Shown piece after piece: positions 43,826 through 52,263 of a DNA stretch of 64,000 nt. The stretch comes from Siphonobacter curvatus (GTDB lineage: Bacteria > Bacteroidota > Bacteroidia > Cytophagales > Spirosomataceae): positions 124,001 through 188,000 of the forward strand of contig NZ_PTRA01000004.1 in assembly GCF_002943425.1 (NCBI RefSeq). Direction: 5' to 3'. The notes under the pieces were generated by a model. It saw only the letters and a program-made list of their open reading frames with translations, did no database searches and was not told the DNA's origin. Position numbers and translations under genes: made by a program. Each line of letters opens with the position of its first letter. The stretch's first letter is position 1.

Positions 43826-45220
43826 ATGAAACCCAAGCAAGCGTATTCCCGCCGGAAATTTCTAGAGCTATCCGGTAAAACAACGCTGGCCACCGCCGCC
43901 GTGATGGGTGGTTTCCCCAGTATCGTTCCTGCTTCCGTATTCGGAAAAAATGCCCCTAGTAATCGCATCACCATTGGAGCGATCGGTACGGGTCGTATCT
44001 CCCGGGGTCACGATATGCCGGGCGTCTGGCAATACGATCAGGCTTTAATTACGGCCGTCTGTGACCTGGATCGCAACCGGGCCGAAGATGCCAAGACGCT
44101 TGTCAATCAGTATTACACGAAGAAAACGGGTAAAGATTACGACGGTGTTCGGGTCTACACGGATTACCGCGAACTGCTCAACAACAAGGATATTGACGCT
44201 GTATTGGTCAGTACGCCCGATCACTGGCACGCTCCCATTGTCATTCAGGCCGTACAGGCGGGCAAGGATGTATACATGCAGAAACCGGCTTCGCTGACCA
44301 TCGCCGAAGGCCGGATGATGGCCGATGCCGTGAAGCGTTCGGGACGAATCGTGCAGGTAGGGAGCCAGCAGCGGTCGTCACGACAGTTTCGGTACGCCGC
44401 CGAATTGGTACGCAATGGCCGTATTGGTGAACTGAAAACGGTGTACGTTGGATTGCCCGGTGATCCTTCGGGTGAAGAGGAACCGCAGATGCCCATACCA
44501 AAAAATCTCAACTACGACATGTGGCTGGGTACGACGCCCGAAGTATATTACACCGAAAAACGTGTACACCCGCTGGTGGGCTATGATCGGCCGGGCTGGT
44601 TACGCTGCGAACAGTTTGGGGCGGGGATGATTACGGGTTGGGGCTCGCACCACATCGACTGCTCGCACTGGGCGATGAATACGGAACTGACGGGTCCCGT
44701 AGAAATCTGGGGGAAAGCCGATTTCCCGAAAAGTGGTTTGTGGGACGTACACGGTATTTTCCGGACCGAGGCTCGTTACGCCAATGGCGTTCACATGATC
44801 GTTAGTAATGAATTGCCGAACGGTATTAAGTTTGAAGGGACGGAAGGCTGGATTTTCGTTTCCCGGGGTGACGCCTCGGTAACGGCGAGTGACCCGATTG
44901 CTAAACAACAGGCCGCTAAAGCACTGGACGCCAGCGATCCGAAACTTCTGACTTCGGAAATTGGTCCGAACGAAATTCACTTGCCCGTCAGTAAGGAACA
45001 CCACGGTAACTGGCTGGAAAGTATTGTGAGTAAGAAAGATCCAATTGCTCCGGCGGAAATTGGTCACCGTTCGTGCTCGGCCTGTCTGCTGCACCACGCG
45101 GCGATGAAACTCAACCGGAAGCTGTACTGGGACCCGGAAAAAGAACAGTTCAAAAACGACGCGGAGGCTAATCAGTTGTTGTCTCGTCCGCAACGGGCCC
45201 CATATGCGATAAAAGTTTAA
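43826..45220 (+). CDS. Tat-exported Gfo/Idh/MocA oxidoreductase
   Basis: A 464-residue NAD(P)-dependent oxidoreductase with a twin-arginine signal (SRRKFLELSG, Arg9-Arg10) and a hydrophobic stretch. The Rossmann motif ITIGAIGTGRISRG (about 48-61) and the domain boundary VYMQKPASLT, where most members have EKP, are visible, then the Gfo_Idh_MocA C-terminal domain with GAGMITGWGSHHIDCSHWAM carrying a likely active-site His pair. Such exported enzymes can oxidise sugars, or act as NAD-dependent glycosidases (GH109). It is the first of three related genes in a row, 22 bp before the next. Confidence 0.87.
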   Translation: MKPKQAYSRRKFLELSGKTTLATAAVMGGFPSIVPASVFGKNAPSNRITIGAIGTGRISRGHDMPGVWQYDQALITAVCDLDRNRAEDAKTLVNQYYTKKTGKDYDGVRVYTDYRELLNNKDIDAVLVSTPDHWHAPIVIQAVQAGKDVYMQKPASLTIAEGRMMADAVKRSGRIVQVGSQQRSSRQFRYAAELVRNGRIGELKTVYVGLPGDPSGEEEPQMPIPKNLNYDMWLGTTPEVYYTEKRVHPLVGYDRPGWLRCEQFGAGMITGWGSHHIDCSHWAMNTELTGPVEIWGKADFPKSGLWDVHGIFRTEARYANGVHMIVSNELPNGIKFEGTEGWIFVSRGDASVTASDPIAKQQAAKALDASDPKLLTSEIGPNEIHLPVSKEHHGNWLESIVSKKDPIAPAEIGHRSCSACLLHHAAMKLNRKLYWDPEKEQFKNDAEANQLLSRPQRAPYAIKV

Positions 45221-45242
45221 ACCTTTACCTAATTTGTACCTT

Positions 45243-46613
45243 ATGCATTGGCGTTACAAAACGATTGCTTACCTGAGTATCATGGCCACATTTCTGGGCT
45301 GTACTGAAAAGACCAAAGAATCTGCCATTCACCTGATTACCCTCGATCCGGGCCATTTCCATGCAGCACTGGTTCAGAAAAGCATGTATCCCGACGTGGA
45401 TGCCCGCGTACACGTCTACGCTCCCGAAGGACCGGATGTGAAATTGCACCTGGAAAAAATCGGAGGGTATAATAAACGGGCGGAAAATCCGACGCACTGG
45501 AACGAAGTGGTATACACGGGAACGCATTATTTCGAGAAAATGCTGGCGGATAAAACGGGTAATGTCGTAGTACTGGCCGGGAATAACGAGAAAAAAGCGG
45601 ATTACATTCAGCGATCGGTAGAAGCGGGTTTTAACGTACTATCGGATAAACCCATGATTATCAACGCCAAGGATTTTGATCGACTGAAATCCAGTTTCGC
45701 AACGGCCGATCAGAAAAATGTTTTATTGTACGACATCATGACCGAGCGTTTTGAAATCAGTACGGCTTTGCAACGCGAATTCTCCAAAATCGAATCGGCT
45801 TTCGGGACGCTGGAAAAAGGGACGCCCGACAATCCTGCCGTAACGAAGGAGAGTGTTCACCATTTCTACAAATACGTTTCGGGCAGTGTACTGACGCGTC
45901 CGGCCTGGTTTATGGATGTGAATCAGCAGGGCGAGGGGATTGTGGATGTGACCACGCACCTGGTTGATCTGGTACAGTGGGAATGTTTTCCGGAACAAGT
46001 CATTGATTATCAAAAAGATATTAAACTTACTTCCGCCCGTCGCTGGACGACGGACATGACCCGCAGCCAGTTTAAGACGATCACGAAACAGGCGGATTTT
46101 CCGGCGTACCTGAAAAATGCCATCACGCGGGATAGTGTACTCAAAATTTACAGCAACGGCGAGATCAACTACCAGCTCAAGGGTGTACACGCCAAGGTTT
46201 CGGTGACCTGGGCTTACAAGGCTCCCGAAGGCGGTGGCGATACGCACTATTCAATCATGCGGGGTACGAAAGCGAATCTGGTGATTCGGCAGGGAGCTGA
46301 GCAGAAGTTTGTCCCGACGCTGTACATCGAACCACGCGATACGACGGCCTCTTATGCAACGGCTCTGCAAACGGCTTTACAAACGGTACAACAAACGTAT
46401 CCCGGTATTGAGCTGAAGAAAATTTCGACAGGCTGGGAGGTGGTCATTCCTAAAAAGTATCAGGAAGGCCACGAAGCTCATTTTGGCCGGGTAACGGAAA
46501 ACTACCTAAAATATCTCAAGGAAGGGAAATTGCCTGCTTGGGAAGTGCCGAATATGATTTCTAAATACTATACGACGACGCAGGCCCTAGAATTAGCCAA
46601 GAAGAGTAAGTAA
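45243..46613 (+). CDS. Gfo/Idh/MocA-like oxidoreductase, lipoprotein form
   Basis: About 456 residues with a lipoprotein signal (ATFLGC), so anchored in the envelope. It begins LITLDPGHFHAALVQKSMYPDVDARVHVYAPEGP, then VVLAGNNEKKADYIQRSVEAGFNVLSDKPMII, where DKP replaces the usual EKP. The classical GxGxxG is not obvious, which is typical of the Bacteroidota branch with a putative oxidoreductase C-terminal domain. The second half includes GIVDVTTHLVDLVQWECFPEQ. ATG at 45243 is chosen over a TTG 9 bp upstream. It follows the Tat-type enzyme by 22 bp, and probably acts on the same sugar. Confidence 0.8.
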   Translation: MHWRYKTIAYLSIMATFLGCTEKTKESAIHLITLDPGHFHAALVQKSMYPDVDARVHVYAPEGPDVKLHLEKIGGYNKRAENPTHWNEVVYTGTHYFEKMLADKTGNVVVLAGNNEKKADYIQRSVEAGFNVLSDKPMIINAKDFDRLKSSFATADQKNVLLYDIMTERFEISTALQREFSKIESAFGTLEKGTPDNPAVTKESVHHFYKYVSGSVLTRPAWFMDVNQQGEGIVDVTTHLVDLVQWECFPEQVIDYQKDIKLTSARRWTTDMTRSQFKTITKQADFPAYLKNAITRDSVLKIYSNGEINYQLKGVHAKVSVTWAYKAPEGGGDTHYSIMRGTKANLVIRQGAEQKFVPTLYIEPRDTTASYATALQTALQTVQQTYPGIELKKISTGWEVVIPKKYQEGHEAHFGRVTENYLKYLKEGKLPAWEVPNMISKYYTTTQALELAKKSK

Positions 46614-46616
46614 TGG

Positions 46617-46691
46617 GGGTTGGGTTTTAACCCAACCCTACGAGCCTACGCCTCTGGGGGGGGGGAATTGCGGGTGAGAGCCGTAGGCTCG
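46617..46691. repeat. Palindromic repeat with 10-G homopolymer
   Basis: A stem GGGTTGGGTT (46617-46626) with AACCCAACCC (46629-46638) is followed by CGAGCCTACG (46641-46650) pairing with CGTAGGCTCG (46682-46691). Between the latter arms is a run of ten G (46656-46665). The word CGCCTCTGG is repeated at 46649 and again near 46724. It fills the gap between two oxidoreductase genes. Confidence 0.7.
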
Positions 46692-46766
46692 GTGTATTAC
46701 GTAAGAACGGATTTCAATCCATTCGCCTCTGGTTCATATCATAACCAATACTGACCTCTATTAACC

Positions 46767-47912
46767 ATGAACGATGAAAATCGCCGGAGTTTTCTAAAGA
46801 ACTCTGTCACTACGGCTGCGGGATTGATGGGCGTTCCTTTCCTAAGTCAGGCGGCAACCCTATCCATACCAGCCATTCACGCACCGAAAGAACCTGCCCG
46901 AATTCGCTTTGGGGTCATTGGCATCAACCACGGACACATTTACGGTCAGGTCGAAGCCGTGACGCGGGGTGGAGGCGAACTCGTTTCTTTCTACGCAAAA
47001 GAACCCGATTTGGCCGCAACCTTTGCCAAACGTTATCCCAAAGCCAAACAGGCCAGCAGTGAAAAAGAAGTTCTCGAAGATACTTCGATTAAACTGATCC
47101 TCAGTTCCATCATTCCGGATGAGCGGGCTCCGCTGGGTATCCGCGTCATGGAGCACGGCAAAGATTACATGGTCGACAAACCCGGAATTACCAGTCTGGA
47201 TCAACTGGCCGACGTTCGACGGGTACAGAAAAAAACGGGACGCATTTTTTCGATCATGTTTAGTGAACGCTTTGAAAATAAAGCAACCGTCAAAGCCGGA
47301 GAGCTGGTCAAAGCCGGAGCCATCGGTCAGGTCATCCAGACCATCGGATTAGGACCGCACCGGATGACCCCGCAGTCCCGGCCCGACTGGTTTTTCGATC
47401 GAAAACGCTTTGGCGGGATCATTTGTGACATCGGTTCCCACCAGTGCGATCAGTTTCTATTTTTTACCGGTTCAAAGAAAGCGGAAGTCGTTGCTTCTCA
47501 GGTAGGCAATGTGCATTATCCGCAGTACCCTAAATTCGAAGATTTCGGCGATCTGATGTTACGCGGGGATGGCGGGATGGGTTACATCCGGGTGGACTGG
47601 TTTACGCCCGACGGACTCAAGAGTTGGGGAGACGGACGACTAACCATTCTGGGTACGGAAGGATACATCGAAATCCGTAAAAACATTGACATTGCGGGTC
47701 GCGACGGTGGCAATCACCTGTTTCTGGTGAATCAGAAAGAAACCCGGTACATGGACTGTAGCCAGGAAAATCTCCCTTATGGACGCCTGCTCGTCGATGA
47801 TGTGCTAAACCGAACCGAAACGGCCATGCCCCAGGAACACTGCTTTTTAGCGACCGAACTGGCCCTGAAAGCCCAGCAGAAAGCTCAAATGGTAGACGTT
47901 CACAAAGCCTGA
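46767..47912 (+). CDS. Tat-exported Gfo/Idh/MocA oxidoreductase, third of the cluster
   Basis: A 381-residue enzyme with a Tat signal (NRRSFLKNSVTTAAGLMG, Arg6-Arg7). The nucleotide-binding domain starts IRFGVIGINHGHIYGQ, a degenerate GxGxxG, and MVDKPGIT corresponds to the EKP motif. The C-terminal half has RFGGIICDIGSHQCDQFLFFTG, again with the SH pair, and a beta-sheet domain. It lies 153 bp after the lipoprotein paralogue with a repeat in between, and ends at a terminator shared with the Crp-type gene. Substrate unknown; a sugar is likely. Confidence 0.85.
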   Translation: MNDENRRSFLKNSVTTAAGLMGVPFLSQAATLSIPAIHAPKEPARIRFGVIGINHGHIYGQVEAVTRGGGELVSFYAKEPDLAATFAKRYPKAKQASSEKEVLEDTSIKLILSSIIPDERAPLGIRVMEHGKDYMVDKPGITSLDQLADVRRVQKKTGRIFSIMFSERFENKATVKAGELVKAGAIGQVIQTIGLGPHRMTPQSRPDWFFDRKRFGGIICDIGSHQCDQFLFFTGSKKAEVVASQVGNVHYPQYPKFEDFGDLMLRGDGGMGYIRVDWFTPDGLKSWGDGRLTILGTEGYIEIRKNIDIAGRDGGNHLFLVNQKETRYMDCSQENLPYGRLLVDDVLNRTETAMPQEHCFLATELALKAQQKAQMVDVHKA

Positions 47913-47938
47913 CTTGACTATACAGTCGATACACAGTC

Positions 47939-47970
47939 GAGCCCTTCAAAATCACGATTTTGGAGGGCTC
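47939..47970. terminator. Terminator shared by oxidoreductase and Crp-type genes
   Basis: GAGCCCTTCAAAATC (47939-47953) pairs with GATTTTGGAGGGCTC (47956-47970) with one T-G wobble and a 2-nt gap; the actual loop is probably AATCACGATT. It overlaps the last codons of the minus-strand gene. Confidence 0.8.
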
Positions 47971-48557
47971 GGTGTTGAAAGCTTCCGTCGTACTTTACTC
48001 AAAAATTCCGGCGTAAAACCCAGGTACGAAGCAATGTAATGCTGAGCTACCCGCTGCGGAATAGCCGGATAGCGATTCAGAAAATCCAGGTATTTATCGA
48101 CAGCTGTGGAGGTTACGGTTCGGAAAAAGCGTTCCTGTAATTGCGAAAGATTACGCTGAACCATCAGCCGGAACATTCGCTCAAAAGCCGGTACGCGGTG
48201 CAGCAACTGCTCCTTGGTTTCGGGTGTGAGAATCAGTAATTCGCAGTCTTCCAGCGTTTCAATGTACCAATGGCTGGGTTTCTGTTCGTGGAAACTAATG
48301 ATATCGCTTACCCACCAGTCTTCAATCGCAAACTGTAACGTTACTTCATTGCCGTCGTGGTCAATGTGATACGTCCGAATGCAACCTTTCAGCAGGTACG
48401 CTTCAAACGTACATACTTCTCCTTCCTGTAATAAAAAGTGCTTCTTAGGAACCGTCCTGTGCTGGAGCAGTGAGTTGAAATACTGAAGATCCTCTTCCGA
48501 AAAAGAAGAATATTTACGGACATTGGTATTAATACGTTCGTAGAGCAGATCGGCCAT
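47952..48557 (-). CDS. Crp/Fnr-family transcriptional regulator
   Basis: A 201-residue regulator. The cyclic-nucleotide-binding fold covers about 1-125 (LQEGEVCTFEAYLLKGCIRTYHIDHDGNEVTLQF), then a dimerisation helix and a helix-turn-helix (about 160-195, VAQHYIASYLGFTPEFLSKVRRKL). The cAMP-binding RxS motif is absent, as is common in this Bacteroidota group, so the ligand is unknown. It is next to, and may control, the detoxification-type operon at 48684-50906, though it is transcribed separately. The C-terminus is short. Confidence 0.87.
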   Translation of the reverse strand: MADLLYERINTNVRKYSSFSEEDLQYFNSLLQHRTVPKKHFLLQEGEVCTFEAYLLKGCIRTYHIDHDGNEVTLQFAIEDWWVSDIISFHEQKPSHWYIETLEDCELLILTPETKEQLLHRVPAFERMFRLMVQRNLSQLQERFFRTVTSTAVDKYLDFLNRYPAIPQRVAQHYIASYLGFTPEFLSKVRRKLSTPSPPKS

Positions 48558-48660
48558 TCCTGAATACGGATTGATTTTCCCGTAAAGTAAAAAGGTGTTG
48601 GTCGTTTTTGGTTAAGGGTTCCAGGTGTAACAAGGAGCATTATCTCAACTGCCAACTGAA

Positions 48661-48685
48661 AAACCCGGAGTAAAGCCCCGGGTTT
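48661..48685 (-). terminator. Terminator after cupin gene (minus strand)
   Basis: Arms AAACCCGG (48661-48668) and CCGGGTTT (48678-48685) with a 9-nt loop; read on the minus strand the stem is followed by a short T run. It overlaps the stop of the cupin gene. Confidence 0.6.
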
Positions 48686-49040
48686 AGAACGTAATGAAAA
48701 CGGACTTTCGCTTCGCATTCAATAGATTACGGGTGCGGTGCCCCTTGCCCGTAAGGTCTTCCATCTGCAGAATTTCCCCCGCTTCAAAGATCCGTTTTTC
48801 CCCCAGCGAAGTTTCAATTTCAATCCTGCCATCGAGCAAAATGATAAATTGCCGTTGCGGAGCCGTGTGAAAATCGAAATCGTAGTCGGCGGTTACCTCC
48901 CGAAATATGACGTCCCGTACGGGCAGTTTTTCCGAGAGAAAGCCAATCGGTCCGGCATCCGTAAGGGGGTACTGAACCGTTTCAAAATGCGTATCGCCCT
49001 GTTCGTCGGCGTATACCTTCGTCACCTGAAATGTTTCCAT
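48684..49040 (-). CDS. Cupin-domain protein
   Basis: A 118-residue single-domain beta-barrel. QRQFIILLDGRIEIETSLGEKRIFEAGEIL is the core cupin motif, with His58 in DFDFHTAPQRQF; the usual second His is present as GKGHRTRN. It could bind metal, but no reaction can be named. It begins 1 bp after the GNAT gene's stop codon, the last of four tightly packed genes, so it probably belongs to the quinone-type stress operon. Confidence 0.78.
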   Translation of the reverse strand: METFQVTKVYADEQGDTHFETVQYPLTDAGPIGFLSEKLPVRDVIFREVTADYDFDFHTAPQRQFIILLDGRIEIETSLGEKRIFEAGEILQMEDLTGKGHRTRNLLNAKRKSVFITF

Positions 49041-49041
49041 G

Positions 49042-49332
49042 TTATTTGGGTTGAACCAGACGATTCCAGTCGGGGTGCCGCTTCAGATACGCCTGTACGT
49101 ACGGACACAGCGGTACCAAAGCTAATCCCCTCGACTCAATGTCTTCCAGCACCCGCGTTACCAAAGCCGAGGCTACGCCCATGCCCTCCAGTTCGCTGGG
49201 GACTTCCGTGTGAATCAGGTAAATCTTACTCCCTTTTTCGAGGTAATCGATGAAAGCCCGATGCCCATTGATCACCATTTCATAATTGTGAATGGGCACA
49301 TTGTTGTGGAGCGGAATGCTGGAAAAGTCCAT
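49042..49332 (-). CDS. Short GNAT-like acetyltransferase (YjdJ type)
   Basis: A 96-residue protein of the short GNAT group. HNYEMVINGHRAFIDYLEKGSKIYLIHTEVP is followed by ELEGMGVASALVTRVLEDIESRGLALVPLCPYVQAYLKRHPDW, which has the G-G-G-x-A CoA loop and the closing CPYVxxYxxxHPxW motif of this family. Targets are unknown, and these small enzymes may act on a small molecule. It lies 11 bp after the carboxylesterase gene. Confidence 0.87.
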   Translation of the reverse strand: MDFSSIPLHNNVPIHNYEMVINGHRAFIDYLEKGSKIYLIHTEVPSELEGMGVASALVTRVLEDIESRGLALVPLCPYVQAYLKRHPDWNRLVQPK

Positions 49333-49343
49333 CGTCGTAGGTA

Positions 49344-49964
49344 TTAGAGAATGTGTTGATTGACTAAATTGATTTCATCGGGTGAAATGGTGTGCATGCG
49401 GCCCGGATAAATACGGGAGGTAACCGAGGCATTCAAATCTTCCAAAATCGAAACGCTTTCTTCCACCCGCGAAACGGGTACGTGTGGGTCGGGATTGCCC
49501 GTGGAGATGAATACCGGCGTACCGGCAAAATCACCCTGATAGTTATCCGTTGCCAGTGTTTCGCCAATGAGGCCTCCCGTTAGTGCAATGATGCCGCCGT
49601 AACGTTTGGCGTGGCGGGCCGTATATTCCAGCGTCAGACAGGCTCCCTGCGAAAACCCCAGAAAGTAGATGTTTTCCGTAGTAATACCCGCCTCAACCAA
49701 ATCATTAACCACCTGATCGATCGAATCCAGTGCCGAATCCAGGGCGGGTTGATTTTCTTCTACCGGGGCCAGAAAACTGTAGGGATACCAGCTATGCCGC
49801 GTGGCTTGCGGAGCGTAAATGGCCATCCCGTCGAGGTGGAGGTGGCGACTAAGGGAAGCGATATCTTCCGCCGAACCACCCCGACCGTGAATCATGATGA
49901 TTGCTTTTTTGGCTTCCTGGATGGGCGTGCCGCTGGTGAAAACTTGTTTTTGATGCGTATACAT
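49344..49964 (-). CDS. Carboxylesterase / phospholipase-type alpha/beta hydrolase (MhqD-like)
   Basis: A 206-residue cytoplasmic hydrolase. The triad is visible: Ser105 in LGFSQGACL, Asp159 in STGNPDPHVPV, His191 in GRMHTIS; the oxyanion HGRGG is at 26-30. This size and the pairing with a VOC-type dioxygenase 3 bp upstream match the MhqO/MhqD arrangement used in B. subtilis to handle hydroquinones and catechols. It may cleave the ring-opened product or an ester; the exact substrate is inferred. Confidence 0.85.
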   Translation of the reverse strand: MYTHQKQVFTSGTPIQEAKKAIIMIHGRGGSAEDIASLSRHLHLDGMAIYAPQATRHSWYPYSFLAPVEENQPALDSALDSIDQVVNDLVEAGITTENIYFLGFSQGACLTLEYTARHAKRYGGIIALTGGLIGETLATDNYQGDFAGTPVFISTGNPDPHVPVSRVEESVSILEDLNASVTSRIYPGRMHTISPDEINLVNQHIL

Positions 49965-49967
49965 GGC

Positions 49968-50906
49968 TTAGTGTAATTGAGGAAGTACGTGTTCAAGTTC
50001 AGAACGGAAAGGCTCGTATTGAGCGGGCAGTTTAAGACCCATACCCAGTTCGGCCACCGTTTCGTCGGTAGCAAAGCCGGGATTGTCAGTAGCGAGTTCG
50101 AACAATACACCGCCCGGTTCGCGGAAATACAGCGAGTAAAAGTAGTTACGGTCAATTTTCTCCGTAATCTGATGGCCCGCCTCGATAATTTTCTTCCGGA
50201 ATGCCATCAAAATCTCCTCGTTGCTCACCCGGAAGGCCACGTGATGGACCGAACCACCCGCCGTATAGCCGGATTTTTCGCCGGGAATTTCCAGCAAGTC
50301 GACAATCGCTGCGTTGGGTACAGCCGCCGTTACAAAGCGGTATCGGTTCTGTTCCTGTTCGTGTAACTGGTACCCGAAGAGTTCCGTCAGAATTTTAGCT
50401 GTAGCCTGGCTATTCGCCGTCGTAATGGTAATCGCGTGAAAGCCCCGCGTGGCGTAATCCGCCGTCACCTCGGAGGTTTCCCAGGGAGCCCGCAGATCGG
50501 GCGTTTTAGCGACGGTCAGTTCCAGTTTCAAGCCATCTGGGTCCAGAACCGTCAGGTACGATTCGCCAAATTTTTCAGCAATCGGACTCTGCGTAACGTG
50601 TAGTTTTTCAAAACGTTTTTGCCAGAAGTCCAGACTGCCTTCGGGTACGGAATAAGCGATCTCCGTTACCTGACCCGCTCCCCGGCGTCCACGGGGCACT
50701 TTAGTTCCCCAGGGAAAAAACGTTAAGATGGTACCGGGCGTGCCCTGTTCGTCGCCGTAGTAAAAGTGGTAGGTTTCCGGATCGTCGAAATTCACGGTTT
50801 TCTTTACCAGTCGTAAACCCAAGGCACGCGTGTAAAAGTCGTAGTTGCGTTGAGCGTCGCCAGCGATGGCCGTAATATGATGCAAACCTTTGATTGATGT
50901 TTCCAT
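49968..50906 (-). CDS. Ring-cleaving dioxygenase of VOC superfamily (MhqO-like)
   Basis: A 312-residue protein with two VOC modules. Metal ligands are likely His9/His10 in KGLHHITAIAGD, His221/His222 in GGSVHHVAFRV, and Glu270 in PGGVLFELATDNPGF; the GVLFE and NPGFATDE motifs are typical of MhqO/YdfO/YkcA-type enzymes. It would cleave catechol or hydroquinone rings and protect from quinone stress. It is the first gene of a four-gene minus-strand operon with an MhqD-like hydrolase, a GNAT and a cupin, all within a few bases of one another. Confidence 0.9.
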   Translation of the reverse strand: METSIKGLHHITAIAGDAQRNYDFYTRALGLRLVKKTVNFDDPETYHFYYGDEQGTPGTILTFFPWGTKVPRGRRGAGQVTEIAYSVPEGSLDFWQKRFEKLHVTQSPIAEKFGESYLTVLDPDGLKLELTVAKTPDLRAPWETSEVTADYATRGFHAITITTANSQATAKILTELFGYQLHEQEQNRYRFVTAAVPNAAIVDLLEIPGEKSGYTAGGSVHHVAFRVSNEEILMAFRKKIIEAGHQITEKIDRNYFYSLYFREPGGVLFELATDNPGFATDETVAELGMGLKLPAQYEPFRSELEHVLPQLH

Positions 50907-50986
50907 GTTCTTGTTATTTGATGGATCAAAGGTAGAGCGGACCGTACCCCCAAAACATTGAACTAGGACAAGAAAACGCGGAATGC

Positions 50987-51664
50987 TCAGCGGAAGCTTT
51001 GCGTGGTATCACCCATACCCATGATGACTTCATGAGTCAGGTTAATAAACAGACCATGACCGACGAGTCCTTCAATCGTTTTGAGTTCATGAGCCAGAGC
51101 GGCGGGATCATCGATCAATCCAAAATCCGTATCCACGATGTAATTGCCCTGATCGGTCAGGAAAGGTTTATCGCCTGACGTTCGAATCACGCCCTTACCG
51201 CCTCGCTGGTTCAGCTGGTTCATCACGTAATGCGAAGCGAAGGGAATCACTTCAATGGGAAGCTTAAACTTGCCTAGTTTCTCTACTTTCTTGGAAGAGT
51301 CCGTGATAATGATCTGACGACGCGTGAGCGAGGCAACGATTTTCTCGCGTAACAAGGCTCCACCCCCGCCTTTAATCAACATAAGATCCGTAGTGAATTC
51401 ATCGGCTCCGTCGATGGTTAGGTCAATGGCTTCCACTTCGTTGATGTCCAGTAAGGGAATGTTTAGCGACTCCGCTAGTTCCTTCGTACGAATCGACGTC
51501 GGAACGCCCTGAATCCGTAACCCCTCCTGTACCAGCCGACCAATGGCCTGCACGGCGTGTACAGCTGAGGAGCCCGTTCCTAAACCTACGATCTGATCAT
51601 TTTGAATATACTGAACGGCCTGCTGGGCGGCAAGTTGTTTTTCTCTATCTAAATTCGGAGTCAT
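50987..51664 (-). CDS. rpiA: Ribose-5-phosphate isomerase A
   Basis: A 225-residue enzyme of the pentose phosphate pathway interconverting ribose-5-P and ribulose-5-P. Diagnostic motifs: IVGLGTGSSAVHAV, IDLTIDGADEFTTDLMLIKGGGGALLREK, and GNYIVDTDFGLIDDP, all intact. The ATG at 51664 (MTPNLDREKQL) is used; the longer frame from 51742 adds residues unlike the family and overlaps the next gene. It is transcribed alone or with the membrane-protein gene 58 bp upstream. Confidence 0.96.
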   Translation of the reverse strand: MTPNLDREKQLAAQQAVQYIQNDQIVGLGTGSSAVHAVQAIGRLVQEGLRIQGVPTSIRTKELAESLNIPLLDINEVEAIDLTIDGADEFTTDLMLIKGGGGALLREKIVASLTRRQIIITDSSKKVEKLGKFKLPIEVIPFASHYVMNQLNQRGGKGVIRTSGDKPFLTDQGNYIVDTDFGLIDDPAALAHELKTIEGLVGHGLFINLTHEVIMGMGDTTQSFR

Positions 51665-51722
51665 AGCATATCGGATTAGGAAAGCAAAGAAAGGCGGCGA
51701 GAGGCTATTTCCAAGCAAAAGC

Positions 51723-52145
51723 TTAGGAGCGAAGTTGAGCATCCATCCAAAGGGCTACACCCAGCACGAGTAGCATTACCATAGAAACCAGTACCTGCGG
51801 AGCGGTGAAGAGAAAGGGTTTTTCACCATCATCCCAGGCAGAGGCATTGCGAAAGAGAAGAGAAGGGAAAAACGACAGATAAAAGAGTCCAGGTAAAAAT
51901 GCCGCCATATAAATGGCCAGTTGGGTGTCGCGTTCGGCAAAGTTTCCGTAGAGCAGAAACAGCGAACCCAAGTTGGCCAGCGTAATGGAAAAGAGCCACA
52001 GGGCACTGTGAAACCGGGCATGGGGCAGCCAGTGCGGACTAAATAAATGCGTATACGGTTTTTTGATGGCGTCGAAATACCAGCCACCCAGGGTTAAGGC
52101 GATGCCGGAAAAGGCAATTAACCCCTTTACTAAGGCCAAACTCAT
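51723..52145 (-). CDS. Small four-helix membrane protein of unknown function
   Basis: A 140-residue hydrophobic protein with four predicted membrane segments (about 5-25, 47-66, 78-98, 113-133). Between them are HARFHSALW and WDDGEKPFLF. I cannot name a family. It lies between rpiA and a small beta protein, with a terminator upstream, and probably forms a transcript with rpiA. Confidence 0.7.
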   Translation of the reverse strand: MSLALVKGLIAFSGIALTLGGWYFDAIKKPYTHLFSPHWLPHARFHSALWLFSITLANLGSLFLLYGNFAERDTQLAIYMAAFLPGLFYLSFFPSLLFRNASAWDDGEKPFLFTAPQVLVSMVMLLVLGVALWMDAQLRS

Positions 52146-52217
52146 GCAACTAAAGGTTCGATTAAAGTGAAGCCTTAAACTTACAACGGATTCGTATAGG
52201 CTTGTACGTTTAAAAAC

Positions 52218-52250
52218 AAAAAAGGCTGATCGCTAGGATCAGCCTTTTTT
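52218..52250 (-). terminator. Terminator after small protein gene (minus strand)
   Basis: AAAAAAGGCTGATC (52218-52231) pairs perfectly with GATCAGCCTTTTTT (52237-52250) around GCTAG. The A tract is a T tract on the minus strand, so it ends the 52264-52464 gene. Confidence 0.92.
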
Positions 52251-52263
52251 ATAGGGTGAAGGT

